From: Chaetorhynchus papuensis
Lineage: Eukaryota > Chordata > Aves > Passeriformes > Rhipiduridae
Length of the DNA stretch: 64,000 bases
NCBI GenBank assembly: GCA_013396525.1
Contig: VWYX01001243.1
Span: 130,385 to 194,384, forward strand
Direction: 5' to 3'
A program made the translations under genes and the position numbers. The notes under the pieces were generated by a model. That model was not told the origin of the DNA. It searched no databases and saw only the letters and a list, made by a program, of their open reading frames with translations. Positions within the stretch are counted from its first letter, which is position 1. Each line of letters begins with the position of its first letter. Below are positions 22,021 to 35,161 of the stretch, piece after piece.

Positions 22021-24709
22021 AATGGCTTTGCATCCTTGTAGATGGTGACCACCATATTTAAAATTTCAGCAATGCCAATCCTTATCTATCCATAATATAA
22101 CCTGATAAGATGTCCTGGTACAGACTTGCCCAAGCTGAAAAGTGCTTCAAAGAGAAAGGGCTTCTCGCTGTACGGTCTGTTTGCCTCTGTCTGCTCTTTA
22201 GTCATGCCTGTAATTGAACTGTGAGCGCTCTCTGTGCTGGTCTTGCCAACCTTAGATGAATGCGAGGCCTGGAGGGGCCACTTGACATCCAGACTCTTCA
22301 TAACTATGGAAATTCAGCCTTGACATTTAGGGCACGGCCTGGGCTTCTGTGGGAGGCAGCTGCAAAGAGCCCGGCGATGCCTGTAGCTCCGGCTGAATCA
22401 AAAGGTGTGAAAAAGGCTGGGCACAGATCTTCCTTCTGCTCTCCCTCCCTCCTTCCCTCTCTGCTTCGGAGCCGATTCCATACTCCAGACACCCCTGCAC
22501 CTGGTGCCTCTGCAGTGTGAGTGGGAGTTCAGCGAGGAAGGAGCGGAGCAGCCTTGACCAGGAGGCAGAGTGAGCCCAGCTTGGACAGGAGAGCAGCCCC
22601 CACCTCTCCCAGGCACCTGCTGTGTTGTGTTCATTAGCCACCCCCACAGAAAATAAACACAGCTTAGGCTGCTGGCCAGGGCAGCCAGAGCTCCCCGAGA
22701 AAGCAAATCAGCTCACCTGCTGAAAGCTGATCGAAGATAGGGAACAAGATGCTGAAATCAAGATCCTATTCAAAACGGAGCCTGTGCATGATTATTCTTT
22801 GTCTTACCACTCCTCGAGGATGTTTGGAGGACGTTAATGACTTGTCTTTCAGTCGGAGAGATCCCAGAGCAAATTGTACATTGCACACAGCGTGATAAAC
22901 CTACTCTGCAGTCAGAGGCACGCCTGGGCCAGTCTGAGGCGTGTTTCATTTGTACCACAGTGCCATTAGGTGGCACGAAAAATAATAATTTGTCAAGCTC
23001 CCACTTAGCTTGAGCTAACCCATGAGCCCAGGGCAGCTGCTGGCCTTGCCCTGTTCAGCTGGGGCAGGGGGGCTGTGTAGAGCTCAGGAACCCCCACACC
23101 CGGGGTAGGTCTGTGCCAGTGAGAGTTAAATCTGGGTTTGTGATGCTGGGGTCTAAGGAGCACTTGTTCCACCCAACACTGAAAGGCAGCTGTGTCCAGG
23201 GAAAGCGTACAAGTTTGCTTTTAATCAAACTGCTTAGGATTAGTGGCAAACGAGTTGAGATTTGGTAGACATTAGCAAAGATATATTAGATTTTCCCAGC
23301 AGTTATTCTCTGGAGTTGGATTCTTCCAGGAAATAACTGATTAAGGCTTTGGTCTTGAGGTTTCTCTAAAATCCTATTCTTCCTTCTCCCCCTTTTCACC
23401 TCCGATCTGATCAGAGGAGTGGGCTGGGAAGTGGTGCTGCTGAAGGGAACGAGCAGCACTGTTTTTCCTGGAGTCCAAGTTTGAATTTCATTGACTGTCC
23501 CCAGTTGTGAGACTGATCCAGCCACAGGGCCCAGCCTAGGGGCTCTGGTGGGATCACAGGCAGAGACCGTGAGAGGAACAAGTGGATTGAGTATTAAGGG
23601 ATTCCTCAAAACAAATCTCACTACCACAGATAATTGAATAGATCTTCTCTGTGCGTATTCCAGTTTGGTGAACTCGAGAGACACACTTTAACGTGCTTCA
23701 TTTTACCCCCAATTAACTTTAATTCATCTTTTCTTGAGCTCTCGAGAATGGAAACCATGCCAGATTGGTTGTCTTAATTTCTTTAAAAAAAAAAAAAAAA
23801 AGAGAAAAAAAATGTGAGGTTCACACTGATTACACCAAATTCTTTAAAATAAGAGCATTCAAGTGAACTATTAAATGTTCACCTCTATGGAAATAAGGCT
23901 CTATGTGCAAAGTGGAGAGCCTGACAAGTGATTATTACTTTCTGTGCAATGTAATTGCGTTGAAGTAACTTAGGGAAAAAAAAATCCAAAACCCTCTCAC
24001 TTTAAGTCATTCATTTGGAAGGGTCTAATGAGTGGTATTAAATGGTCCTACCAGAAAAACACATTTTGAGGGTAAGCCACTGCCATTCCATTTTGTGTTG
24101 AGACAAGGATGCATTAGATATGACCACAGTTCTTGTTGTTCACAGAGGCATAAACTCACTTTGGAGTGAAAAGAGTGGAAGGAAATGGTGATTTCTGTGG
24201 CTCTGAAGTTGGCCTAAGTGACACCATTTTGCACAGACACTCCATTTTGGAGAAAGGAATAGTTTGCACGCAGCATTTCCTTTTTATTACTCCCCCCACT
24301 CTTCAAGACAGAGGGATGCCCGTTTGCTCAGAGCTTTGCCTGCTGCCCTGGGTTCTGTGGGCAAGGGAGGCTGAGACGTAAGGTAAGGGAATAATGCTGA
24401 ATGAAAACAGGAAGGAAGGTGCTGCAGGTGCAGAGCTTCTCAGGGGAGCTGTTAAAATTGACAGAAACCTGTTGGACTTGGATTCTTCCAACGTGTGAAC
24501 ATTGGAGTATAATCAGCTGAGCAGTGTCGCAGTCTGGGAGTACAAAACACTGAGCATAAGCAAGATGGAAACTGGAGAACCAGAAGTGTCCCTTGTCTTC
24601 CTTGACTGAAGTTGTTTTGCCAGCAAAAAGTTATTCTTATTGCTTTGTAACTCTTTAACCTGGCAATAAAAGTCTCCCATCTAACAAGAACACTTATTAT
24701 TACTGCCTG
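22021..24709. other. non-coding stretch
   Basis: No gene recognised. A 132-codon stop-free minus frame (23286-23684) has a fairly protein-like composition but no ATG at its start, no domain I recognise and no splice support. An A-rich low-complexity patch lies at 23785-23812. Confidence 0.45.
23785..23812. repeat. A-rich low-complexity run
   Basis: Seventeen A, then GAG, then eight A. No LINE or SINE body is recognisable upstream. Confidence 0.9.
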
Positions 24710-24990
24710 ATCACCTAAAATTGCTGTGCAACAGGAGAACACCTAATAACCAGAGCGTTAGCCCCACGGAAGGAAATGATCCATTAGCAAAAGGCTATAA
24801 ACTGGCAGGCAGGAGGGCAGCTAAGCATTTTGACCCTATTAGCCTGCAGATAGCAAACCTAGTAATCCTAAATGTGATTGCCTCAGAGATAAGTTTAATT
24901 ACTGAAAATGCTAGAACTGCAGAAAGCCTGCAAAAGTCCATCTTTCTTTGGGAGAAAAAGGAAGCAATGAGTTAGTCTAGCAGCTAGAAA
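24710..24990. other. candidate conserved noncoding element
   Basis: Evenly AT-rich sequence with TAATCC, TTTAATTACTG and GATCCATTAGC words and no simple repeats. An 84-codon frame (24721-24975, +) spans it, but it starts at a non-ATG codon and shows no known domain. I favour a regulatory element over coding, with low certainty. Confidence 0.3.
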
Positions 24991-27900
24991 AGGGGACAAA
25001 GAGCCCAACAGTTAGTCCATTTCATCCTTATGTAATGCTAATACGTAAAATCTACCAACTCTCTCCAGGGGGTAATGGGATGCCCTCTTGAATAAGTTAT
25101 TTCTGCTGCATTTTCGTCTCCTTTTTCCCTCTATCATCTGGGTGAGGCCCTGAGTTCTGAATCTGTGAGATGTGTTGTGTCCCATCCTTCCTGTTAGAGG
25201 GTGCAGAGAAATTGTGGTCACAGAGCCATGGGCACAGGAAAGTGAATTCCGTGAGCATGACTCCACAGTGCTGTTAACTGTGCCTGTGGCAGGAGATCGT
25301 GGGAGTTACGTTGTGTGAGGTGGAAAAGGTCTTGGAAACCAAAGTATTGTCCTTCAGATGGTTTTAGTACCAAGCATAATAACTATTAATTGAATCAAGC
25401 ATCCAAGTGGGGATGTGAAATATGATTGGGTGGTTTGAGACGTTCCTCTGACAGCGGATCCTTCTGGGAATGAAGGCCTAGGAAGGCATTTCATGCTGCA
25501 GCTGAGGTCTGGAGGCAGCAGTTTTGAGGGACAGGCAGTTTGCTGTCCAAGTCTTGTGTCCTCAGATCTGGTTCGATGCTTCAGGGGCAGTGAAGGGTAG
25601 TTCAACCACGTGACTATACAAATCATAAATAACTACGCCTATACCCAGCTGTAGACTTACAGAATGTTTTTTTCCACAGCACTGTCCATCTTTCTGTGAA
25701 AGCAGAAGCAGCAGTATTCCAGGTTATCATTGATTTAGGTCCTTGCTGGTGGTCGTTGACGGGTAGCTGTTGGCTACTTTAAATGAAAAGTCTATTTACT
25801 TTTCATGTACTTGTTATAAAAATTTCCACTGTCAACAGCTAAGAGCAATGCCAGGAAAGTCAAGAGCTTTGCTAGGTGGCAGTCCAAGCAGTGACACATC
25901 TTGTATTTATGGCGACAGTACACCTTTGGCATGACTACCTGTTTTTAGCTGTATTGTAGAACAGTCAAAGTTACCTCAGTGAAGTCTTAACAATCTCCAC
26001 CGTGTCTCCAAAGAGAAGCCTCATTCTAGGAGCACAGCCATGGGTAGGGGTAGAACGAAACTGTTGGCATCAAGAGTTTAAGGTAGTGATTCCTGCCTGT
26101 TTTTCCTCATCTTTCCCAGGAATAAAATTAAGACCTAAAATTCAGAAGTCAGACGCATCAAATAATGTCCTGTTCAGTGCCAGTTGCACTGTGGTTTGCT
26201 TTGGGAAATAATAATCTCTTTCCTGGAAGGGTTTGGCACATTCAGTGTGGCCCCATGTGTTCACCTGCTGGTGTGAAGAGAGAAGGTGATCAGCTTTCTG
26301 AAGGTCCCTGTGGTGTGAGATGGTGAGAGCCCTGACTGGAGATGTTTGTACCTATTATGGTATGTCAGTGTCAGTCCAGGGAAGCAACTCAGTAGAAGTT
26401 CCACAGATGTGTCCTCAGAGCCTTGTTACTTTAATGCTTAAAATCTTTCCAGCTAATCCATGGGAAGCAAAGCACAGCTGAATCCCCAGGTGGGGACTCA
26501 GGCAGCCCAAGGCAGGAAAAGACAAGGTTCCCTCCCCGGGGGAAGATGTAGAGTGATCCTGGAAGCCTCCTCTCCAGTCTCAGGAGCTGGAGACAAACCC
26601 AGCTCTCCTGCTTAGCTGAAAGCCAGTGAGGACCTTGCAGTTCTCATTTCAAACGTGATCAGATGGGCAGGAAAAGTTAAACTTCAGGGTACTGTTGTGC
26701 ACGTTATCTGACCCAGATGGTTTGCAAAACAGTCTCTGCGACTGAGGAGAAATAATTGTGCTCTTTAGCAGCTCAATAGCAGAGTATATCAATCATGTGG
26801 AAAAAACCCCTACCCTACCCACTAATTGAAAGAGGAGTTGATTAGCAGCGGGCGCAGGACCTGCTGTCGTGGCAGGGAAACTGGTTGTTAAGGAATCACT
26901 TGGAAAGGACTGGCATTGCTGATGAGCTTAAGGAAGAGCCGTGCCCTGATGTCACTGTAGGAGATGGACTGATGAACTGAGACTGAAAGGGATGACCCCC
27001 GCTGCTGGTGCAGAGGCAGTGGTTTGATTTCTCCTTCCCAGGCTTTGGAGTGCTGTTGCATGGGGCTGCTTGGGAAAAGCCTCCAGCAAGTCTGAGACTT
27101 CAAAAGACCAGATGTGAGAATTTCATTTTGATGCACTGACACTAAGCTCAGGGTCATTGGTAATCTCTTGAAGAAATAGCAAGTGATTGTGTAAATATGT
27201 GTCCCCCAGCCTTCTGCTTCTGTTAGACAGCGCTGGGTATTTTATCACAAATTAATCATGCATTCTGACAGTAGCTGGAGTGGCACTTTCTGCTAAACTT
27301 ATCCCTTTAATTAAATGTAGATGCTCCATCTTCAGGCTGACAATCTCAGGACACCTGTTTAATTTTTTAATTGGGGCCAGTGCTTTGCCTGCTCATTGTG
27401 CTTTTCCTTTTTGCATCTTCTCATCCCCACACACGCTCACAAAATGTACCAGGCAGAGCTACAGATATTGAACAGGACAGGCTGGGCTGACAGCTAAGGT
27501 CACTCCAGCAAAGAACCAGAGTGCTCGTGTGCTTGAACTGAGAGGGCTGCTGTGTCTGTTAAATGCAGATTGACAGAAGTGTCCAAGGGACAACCTTTCT
27601 TTTCCATAGGAAGCATTTAATTACTGCTTTGCATTCTGTGGAAACGCTCACAAGTTTCTGCACTCAGATCTCTCTGAATCATGATGTGTCTGATCACAAT
27701 TTTCTTTCTCTTCCATCCAGCCCGCTTGAAATGTGTTTGAGAGAGATTTTTGTGAGGGATTTGGAGAATTAAAATGGCCTTTTTGATCCTCTTAGAATAC
27801 CAAAACAATGAGTGGGTGAGCTGCTCTTTTCTTGTGAGAATCTAGATGTATGTGCCTTTGCTCTGTGCAGTTACAAAAGGCTGGTTTGGAAATATTGTCT

Positions 27901-28098
27901 TGCTTAGTGATTATGTTCTGGAGTGTTTCATGCCTCATTCCTCCAAATGGAGGATTTGGCATTTTCTTTACTTTTCTTTGGATTCATAGTGCTTTTCTGA
28001 AGTCTAGAAATATATATGTTTTTTATTATTGTTTTTAAAGAATACACTTTGCATTTTTAGCACCTTTCCAGCTACGGATCTTTGAAGACCTCACAAAT
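24991..28098. other. non-coding stretch
   Basis: No gene or confident repeat recognised. Open frames are short. The TAATCATGCATTCTG word and AT-rich patch near 27240-27370 are weak conserved noncoding candidates. Confidence 0.45.
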
Positions 28099-28196
28099 GA
28101 GCAACCTGGTAGTGGGAGGTGTCCCTGGCCATGGAGGGGGTTTGGAACAAGATGATCTTTACAGCCCCTTCCAACCCAAACCATTCTATGAATCCC
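28099..28196 (+). mobile_element. CR1 LINE, short 3'-end fragment
   Basis: GAGCAACCTGGTAGTGGGAG, GTGTCCCTGGCCATGG, GATGATCTTTACAGCCCCTT and CCAACCCAAACCATTCTATG match, in order, the last ~100 bases of avian CR1, ending at the ATTCTATGAAT terminus. It is extremely 5'-truncated, plus-strand and non-coding. Confidence 0.94.
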
Positions 28197-29142
28197 TGAT
28201 TGTAATTAAGCTATACATCACTTCAGGTCTGGTTTGCCCCAGGACTGCCTTGCTTTGTGGAAGAAACTGAAGGGTCTCCATATTTTTCCTGCCCTCTGAA
28301 AACATCATTTTCAGTAAACATCTTTTCTGGGTGCTCCAGTTCAGCAAGGAAGGGAAGTGTAGTTCTCTCTGCTCATTTTGCACCTGATTTTACAGAGCAA
28401 TTTGCCAGGTAACAGCTGTCAGATGGCTTCTTGTGGAAATGAGGCCTGGAATAATGCACCACGTACCCAATTGACTTGGGTCAGTGTACACCAGGGCTGC
28501 TTGTACAGCTAATTCCCACCGCTGCACCTTGCACCCCAATCGTGTCGCTGATGTCTCAGGCTTTGGCAGGGAATCCTTTCTGGAACAAAGGAACTTCACA
28601 GTGCTGGTGTTTAGTGTGATAGAAGAGTTGCTCAGAATCCTTCCCCGTTACCTCATTCGTGGCAGGCTGCCAGCCTGCAATCCCATCTGTATTGCATCAT
28701 GTCTGGTTCCCCTGCTCCTGTGCACCTGGGCTGCCCCACGGGCACCTGAATGGCATGGCATTTTCTGTCCTGGTGCTGGCACTAAGACAGAGGTGCCTTT
28801 GTCACTTCTTACTTGTGACAAATAGCTGTGAACTGCAGGAATACCTGTATTTTATAAGCCTCTGATGTGGACTTACTGGGCTGAAGCACTTTGACTCACC
28901 TGGGCAGGACCCACTGGTATGGCAGGATTTGTCCAGAGTCAGAAGTCTGTTCCTAAAGCTGTGCACAAAAGGTGCATTTCAGGCACGTGCAGCCCTAACT
29001 CAGGATCCTAACTGGGGCTGGGGAGATGGGAAATCTTTCAGTGCCTGTCAGAGGACAGAGCTGGGGAGGGCTGTTGCAGAGGAGATGTCTCATGCTGCAG
29101 GGAGGGAGAGACTTCCAGGCACTTTATTGTTAGATGGAGGTT

Positions 29143-29172
29143 GGGAAGGGGGGGATAAGGGCCTGCTCGGGG
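29143..29172 (+). other. G-quadruplex motif
   Basis: G-runs of 3, 7, 3 and 4 separated by loops of 2, 4 and 7 bases meet the G3+N1-7 rule. There is no promoter or CpG island around it. Confidence 0.6.
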
Positions 29173-31062
29173 TTATTCCCAATTTTGGGAAACATTCTGC
29201 TTCCTACAGCAATTGGTGATGGGCTGACAATGGGTGAAGGGCTCTCCCTCACTGCTCCTCTCTTGTCCCTGTGGTCTTTTAAATGGCACTTCCAGGAGCA
29301 AAGGGTTGGTACTGGCACAGCAGCACAGTGCCTGGAGACAGTTTTCCCAGATGTACTTGAGCTCTGTGTGCAGACTTTGTGATCAATGCCCTGCCATGTT
29401 CAGAAACTCATTTGTTTACAGCAAGCTTATTATCGTTATTATTATTTTGCTGGTTTAGATTGTTTTAAAACAGCTATACTCGAGGACGTTTTTCTCTTTG
29501 TATTAATGTCCTCCCTACTATAAAAAGGCTTGACAAGAAAGAGAAACTTGGCTTCTTTCACAGAAACAAATAGCAGTGGGACACTAATCCTGTCTTTGGT
29601 TCCTTTCTGGATTGTTTTTGCAGCTTTATTTTTTTTCCTGGCACATGCAGCACAGAGCAAACTCAGTGGGGACTTAGAGGGGGACCAGAAGAGGCAGTGG
29701 GTGCTGCTTACTGACTGAGCAAGGCTCAGAGCACTTCACTGAGTATCTGAGTGTGAAGAGTTAGGAACAGGAATGAAGTCCTGAAGGAGAAATGCCAAAC
29801 CTGACAAAAGGTGATCCTTGCTTAAAGCACTGTCAACCACCTCCAGGTGCTGTGCTGACAGGGCTCCAGAGCAAAGCAAACTCGTTAGGTATGGTTGTCT
29901 GGCTCTTGCTCATGCACCTTCTTCTCCAGGGCTGGACTCTTTGCTGGTGTAGACACATCACAGCAATTAAAAGGAGTCTTGCTCTGGCTCTGGACCTTTC
30001 TACCCTGATTCAGACCACTGAACCAGTGCAGAGCTCTGCATGAGCAATGTGTGGGGCTGCTCCCCAGTCTGGCACTCACGGCAGGATTTGATGTGGAAGT
30101 TCATACTAAAACCCTGCTGTTTAAGAAATACTTTCCCTTGTACCCGTCTCCTCTGGGATTTGCCCAGAAATGGCTGGTGTCTGATAGCCTGATAGCATTT
30201 GTGAATGAGTTGGTCACAGTCCAATCCTTAATAGCCATCTGTATTTCCCTGCATCAGACCACAATCCAGCTTGGTTGGTCTGATTAGCAAAGCCCCAGAG
30301 AGGCCCCTGGCTAAATATCACAGTGAGCAAACCTCAGCCTCCAGCTCTGGGCTGGGTCCATCACACCAAGAGGCAAAGGGATGCTTTTTTTTTAGCCACT
30401 GATGATGCTGTTTTGGCAGAGTCTCTGTTTCTCATCCAAATTGTTTCCGGCCAGGTTCCTATTCCCTTAAGTCTGGCTTCATTGTAGCTTAGTTTGCCTG
30501 TAGCCATACTAGTGAAAATAATTAAAGAGTAAAGGATTACTTGGTGGGAAGAAAGGTGGAAGAATTGGGCCCTTGATTAAAGCACTAAAAATAGCAAAAT
30601 AGAGTTTCAAAGAAGATGTAATTACTTCTTTTATCTGCCCAGCTCTTATCATTTGTGACAGTTACTGGATGTTTCTTGGTGTGTTTTCAGACCTGTGACT
30701 TGATTGCATATTGCAGAGTCTTTTATGCAGCTCCTGAGCACTGCAGCAATCTCTGCTTAAACAAATGTAACAATGGCAGGCAGGTACCCATTGCATTTGC
30801 TATTTTTGCCCTGTCAACTCATCCTTTCAAAAAGACACAATTTGAAATCAGTTTCTTCCATATTTATTCTCCATCAGTGAACTCCCAGATCAGATTTGCT
30901 CAGGTTTAAAGCCAAAACAAGGTTTCTGTGCTGAATGCTCAGCCTGGCATCTAAAACTCAAGCTGTGTTCTCCCTGCCGTGCACGTCACCGTGTCAGCAG
31001 TCATGGTGCTGGAACCAGCCCTTCACTGGCAATTTTGCTGGAGGTGCAGGACGTGGGAGGGG

Positions 31063-31074
31063 AAAAAAAAAAAA
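31063..31074. repeat. poly-A run, 12 bases
   Basis: Homopolymer following GGGAGGGG, giving a purine run of about 20 bases. Confidence 0.85.
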
Positions 31075-32280
31075 TTGCGTTCTGGTCTACGCAAATTTTG
31101 TTATCAGAAAACTGAATATGTATTAAGGCAAACTTCTTTTTCTTTTGCCATGGGCAAACTCTGATGTTTTTGGAGATGCTTCAGGATTGTGCAGGAGCTG
31201 TGGAGGGGAGAGTGGGGCCATGGATCTGGGACAGGCTTTGAAGGCAGCAGTGTGTGGTACCATAGCATCCTTTAACTGATGTTGCCCTTCTGTTTAAGAG
31301 CAAACAAAGAAATACCTCCTTCAGTGTTTAGTTGGTGTTGTTTGCTGGTGCAGCCCATTACAGAGACAAATGGGTGTACAGCAGCCCCCAGAACTGTCTC
31401 ATGTGCTGTGGCTGAGAGACAAACGACAGCTTGACAATTTCCTGTGTGTTTTCTCAGCAAGGCTCTTTTTAATTGTTAGAAGGTTTTCTCTTTTTCCGTT
31501 AGTGTGATGTCATTAGACTGCAGCTCATGGGATTTTGCACTAAATTTTTCATGCTGGGAAGCAGAAGTGGTTCTATTTTTTTTTAAATTTTTTTTTTCCC
31601 CTGCTTGTCATGGTTTTGATTAGGAATTCAACTGATCCCTGTCCAGAAGAGCCTTTATCAAAATGCAGCTAGGGAATTAATAAATAAAAAGTACACGAAA
31701 ACTTTTTGTCAGAGTTAGAACAATAAGCATTCCTAAAGTTTCTTAGTCTTCTGTCTGTCTCTCAGCCCTCTTTGCTCGAACAGGGAGGTAAATTAATATT
31801 CTATTAAGAAAGTTTTTCTTTCTTCTTGCTGAGTTGATTTTGGCTTGAATGACCTGCTGTGTGCATGGGAAGTTGTTAGGGATCTTGTGAGGAATAAGCC
31901 GTGCTTTGGATACCCATGAATGTCCTCTGTTCATTGCAGTACCTTTGTTTCCCTCCAAGTTTCAGTCTTTTGGATCTAGTTGGAAGACCTTTGGCAGAGG
32001 CAGGATGGCAGTTAGTTAGAAAGTCAGTTCTGCTTTCTGAAAACATAAAAAGTCCAAATGTCAGTGTAGTTTCTGTGTGTTCTTACAATTGAGCTGGTTG
32101 GGTAATCTAATTTTCCCCCCCTAAGGTTAAATCAAACTATGCTTATTTATTCTGAAGGACAAACGTTCTCCCCCAGCTCCTTTCTCTGGGGCTAGACTGG
32201 AAGTGTGCAATCTATGGGAGGCCATCTGCCAGTGCAAGGAACGTGAGCAGAAACCTCTTCCCCTTAATGAATGAGTTTAC

Positions 32281-34940
32281 TTGCCATTAATATTGTTGAT
32301 TGGTTTCCTGACAAAATATTGCTGTGCTGAACAGAGAGCTGCCTTGTCTTCCATCCAGGAGCTGCTTATCAGCGCTGACAAAACAAGCTACTTCATTGTA
32401 CATTTTCAGAGGATTGTGAAATTTCTTAAAGCAAGTGGCAAAAGGTGATTTCTTTTTTTTTTTTTTTTTTGTTTGTTTCTTCAAGTCTGTGCATGCCAAA
32501 ATCTTGACAAGGTGAAGCCCCGTGCGGTGTATTTGTTGGCATATTTCCTTGCCCTTCTGAAAGTCTGTTTTGATTGTGTTGGTTTTCTGCTTTGTACCTT
32601 CGAGCAACAACTCAACTTTAACAATGCATGTGAAAAACTCCACAAAGAGTTACTTTAATGTGACGGCTGGCTTGGAAACAACTCTTTTCTGTGACTTACA
32701 TCCCTACTTCCAGCTGCCAGCTGAGATATATAGTGCTTACTCCACTGGATAGCAGTTATACAAATTGTACTTTTGTGGGCAGCACCTGTCAAATCCTCAA
32801 CCTAAGTACTCAACTCGGGGCCCTAAAGACTTTATTCCCATGATTTGTTTTTATTCTTCTTTTCTGCAGCGTGTCATCATAACTTCTGGAGCCGCTGATT
32901 GTTATCAGCTAACCAAATCTGACAGGAAAATGGTAGCCCCCAAGGTTAACCGCTGAAATCTTGGTGGAAGATGGCTGATGAGGCACTTCTGTGACAGTGC
33001 CCTCTGCCCAGATTGAAAATGCCAGCGTGGACTTAGCTGCTCTTAGATAAAGAACAGCTTTCTCTTAGCAAAAAGCCTTGCGTGGGAGAGCTTTTGGGCA
33101 GGCCTGGCTGCAGGAGGGGCTTTGGAGAAAGGTTATGCCATCCTGGTCGCCTGTTTCAGTCAGCAATGAGGTGGGAATCTGCAGGAAAGGAGGCTTCATC
33201 CTGTGCCTGCAGAGGTCCTGGTGTGACCTGCAGGCTGCAGACTGTGCCCTGTGCAGGTTTGAGTCCAGCTGAGGCCCTCCTATGAGGGTGGGGGGCTTTC
33301 TCAGGCCTTTCACAGGGTTCTAACTTGGCTCTTCTCTCTTTGAGTGCCTCAGGCAAAGTTTCCCGTGCAGGGTTTGTTGGGAGCAGTGGGCAAAGGCTGA
33401 CAGCCTTGGAGGGTTGGTTCAGCTCCACTCAGTCCTAATTCAAGCCACACTCAGCTTTTCCACGAGCAGAATTGGGCTGGGAGCTCTGGGGCTGACAGGC
33501 TCTTTAGTGTGCATTTCCCAGCCCCTAAAGCTGTACCCTAAAACATGGAGCAAGGACTGCTGAGCCAAGGATTTGAGAAGGGCAAGAGGAGAGCAGAGAT
33601 TTTCCCAAATCCCTAAAGTTTCCATTCAGGGTTGGTTCTCAACTGTTTGCCTGTCTTTCTCCTCGCATTTAAGATTTAAAATGCTGGGAAATCGTGCTGC
33701 TTTGCTTTTGGAATGGCAATTTAACTCTCCTGTAATCCTCAGCTGTTCTGTCTCAGTGACAGTAACAGGAAATCTGCAAGAAGCTGTGGTTTGATGCCAG
33801 GGTGAGAGGTGTTTGTCTTGCCTTCCCAAGGAATTTAGGAGTTGCTGTACTATACCATCCCTCCTGATCACAAAAGCTGTAACTGTCCTTCAAAATAAGC
33901 CCTGTTCTCTTTTCCCTGTCACCCCAATCTCCATCTTCTCTGTGTTGGACTGTGCCCAGTTCAATATTCTCCAAACCCTTTGATTCTCACAAGTGCTACA
34001 AAATCTGTAGGCTTTGCTCTGTTTGGGTGTAATTAGAGAGACCTCATGTGATGGCTCACCTGCTTGTGGCTATCACAGAGCAGATTTCCTTGCTATCTGC
34101 TCTTGGCATGTCCCCATCCTTTGTTGGATACTCTGAGATTAAATGTGGTTTTCACTTCATTAAGTGACTCTGAAACATGGACACGAACCAAAGCCCAGGC
34201 AGATGACAGTCTTGATTGTACTATGTATGTTTTTTCACTTCTTTGAGTGGATGAGTTTGTAGCTTTCATAATGATGTTTGGCTGGTGTCTGAATGGGGCT
34301 GAGATGGCAGATTGCCCAAAGCGTTGTGGCTGATCTAGAATGAGCTGGGAGACTCCACATCCTGGGGAAAGAGGGACTTGGCAGGCACCATGTCCCATCT
34401 CCTAATGTCCTTGGCTCCAGGAATTTCTCATTTCTTCAGCAGAGAAGCCCAGTCAGGCCCAGCGTGTTGTGAAACAAATCTGCTGCAGATGAAAATGGCA
34501 TTCTTGCTTCTTAGCAGAGGCCATTTAAATGGCAGCGTGAGCCTGGAGATCATCTGCTGTGTGTGCTCTTTGTTCTGAGCTCGTACAGACGGGTGATTTG
34601 CACGGCCATCGTTTCCAAAAGTGTCATCTGCCTCAGACCAGATGTTCACCCTTCCTCCACTGAGACTCTGCACTTTTCTTCCTGTTCCTTACTCTTGAAA
34701 TAAATCTCCTACAGACATTATCATCCAGACTGAAACTAGACAGTCTCCCTTTGAGTGACACATATCCAGCTAATACCAGGGTGGTTAATCTTGCTGAACC
34801 CTCCCTGTGACAGCTGCTGCTGTTCTGGCCACCAGTCCCTCCCAACATCCTTTTTTCAGGCCTCTGCATGCCCAGGTGTAAGGTGGAGGTAAGGGCCACC
34901 ATAACCTATTGACCCCCAGCTAGAGGAGCGTTGTCGCTGT
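32281..34940. other. non-coding stretch
   Basis: No gene recognised. A poly-T run (32453-32470) produces an artefactual lysine-rich minus frame (32287-32643). A 14-bp palindrome GCCATTTAAATGGC is at 34520-34533; about four 14-mers are expected by chance in the window. Confidence 0.5.
32453..32470. repeat. poly-T run, 18 bases
   Basis: Uninterrupted homopolymer followed by GTTTGTTTC. Confidence 0.9.
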
Positions 34941-35161
34941 TGTAACGCGGGCGTGTAGAAAAAACCGCACAAAGTCCAGGTCAGTAGAAATGGTGGCAAG
35001 GCCGATTTAATGGCTTTTTTCCCGAGGTTTTTATGTGTTAGTTCACAAAAGTGAGTTAAATGGCATAAAGTAATTGGTTCTCTGGCCATTCACCCCTCAA
35101 GGGGATTGACCCAACTCTAACACATCCGTTCCCAAGTGTTTTTCTAGTTGAAGCCGTAACA
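34941..35161 (-). mobile_element. short LTR-like element (probable solo LTR)
   Basis: The 221-bp segment starts TGTAACGCG and ends GCCGTAACA, giving an imperfect 9-bp terminal inverted repeat with TG...CA ends. On the minus strand it carries a TATA-like CATAAAAA (35038-35045) and ATTAAA (35006-35011) before a pyrimidine- and CpG-containing end (TTTTTTCTACACGCCCGC), an order reminiscent of U3-R-U5. It is CpG-richer than its surroundings. I find no clear target-site duplication (left flank CGCTGT, right flank ATCTGG) and no primer-binding site beside it, so a MITE-like DNA transposon remains an alternative. No internal retroviral sequence is present. Confidence 0.6.

Larger units (their letters stand above)
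28197..32280. other. non-coding stretch
   Basis: No gene recognised. It holds a G-quadruplex motif (29143-29172), a 12-base A run (31063-31074) and T-rich patches near 31575-31600. Open frames up to about 113 codons lack domains. Confidence 0.5.

Noticed and set aside
23286..23684. 132-codon minus frame with protein-like composition
   Set aside because: No ATG at the start (it begins at GTG), no family recognised and no splice pair. Kept only as a note for a coding-potential test.
32287..32643. Lysine-run minus ORF of 118 codons
   Set aside because: The lysines come from an 18-base poly-T run; flanking residues show no domain.
34520..34533. 14-bp palindrome GCCATTTAAATGGC as a CArG box
   Set aside because: It has eight A/T between CC and GG instead of six, and about four 14-bp palindromes are expected by chance.
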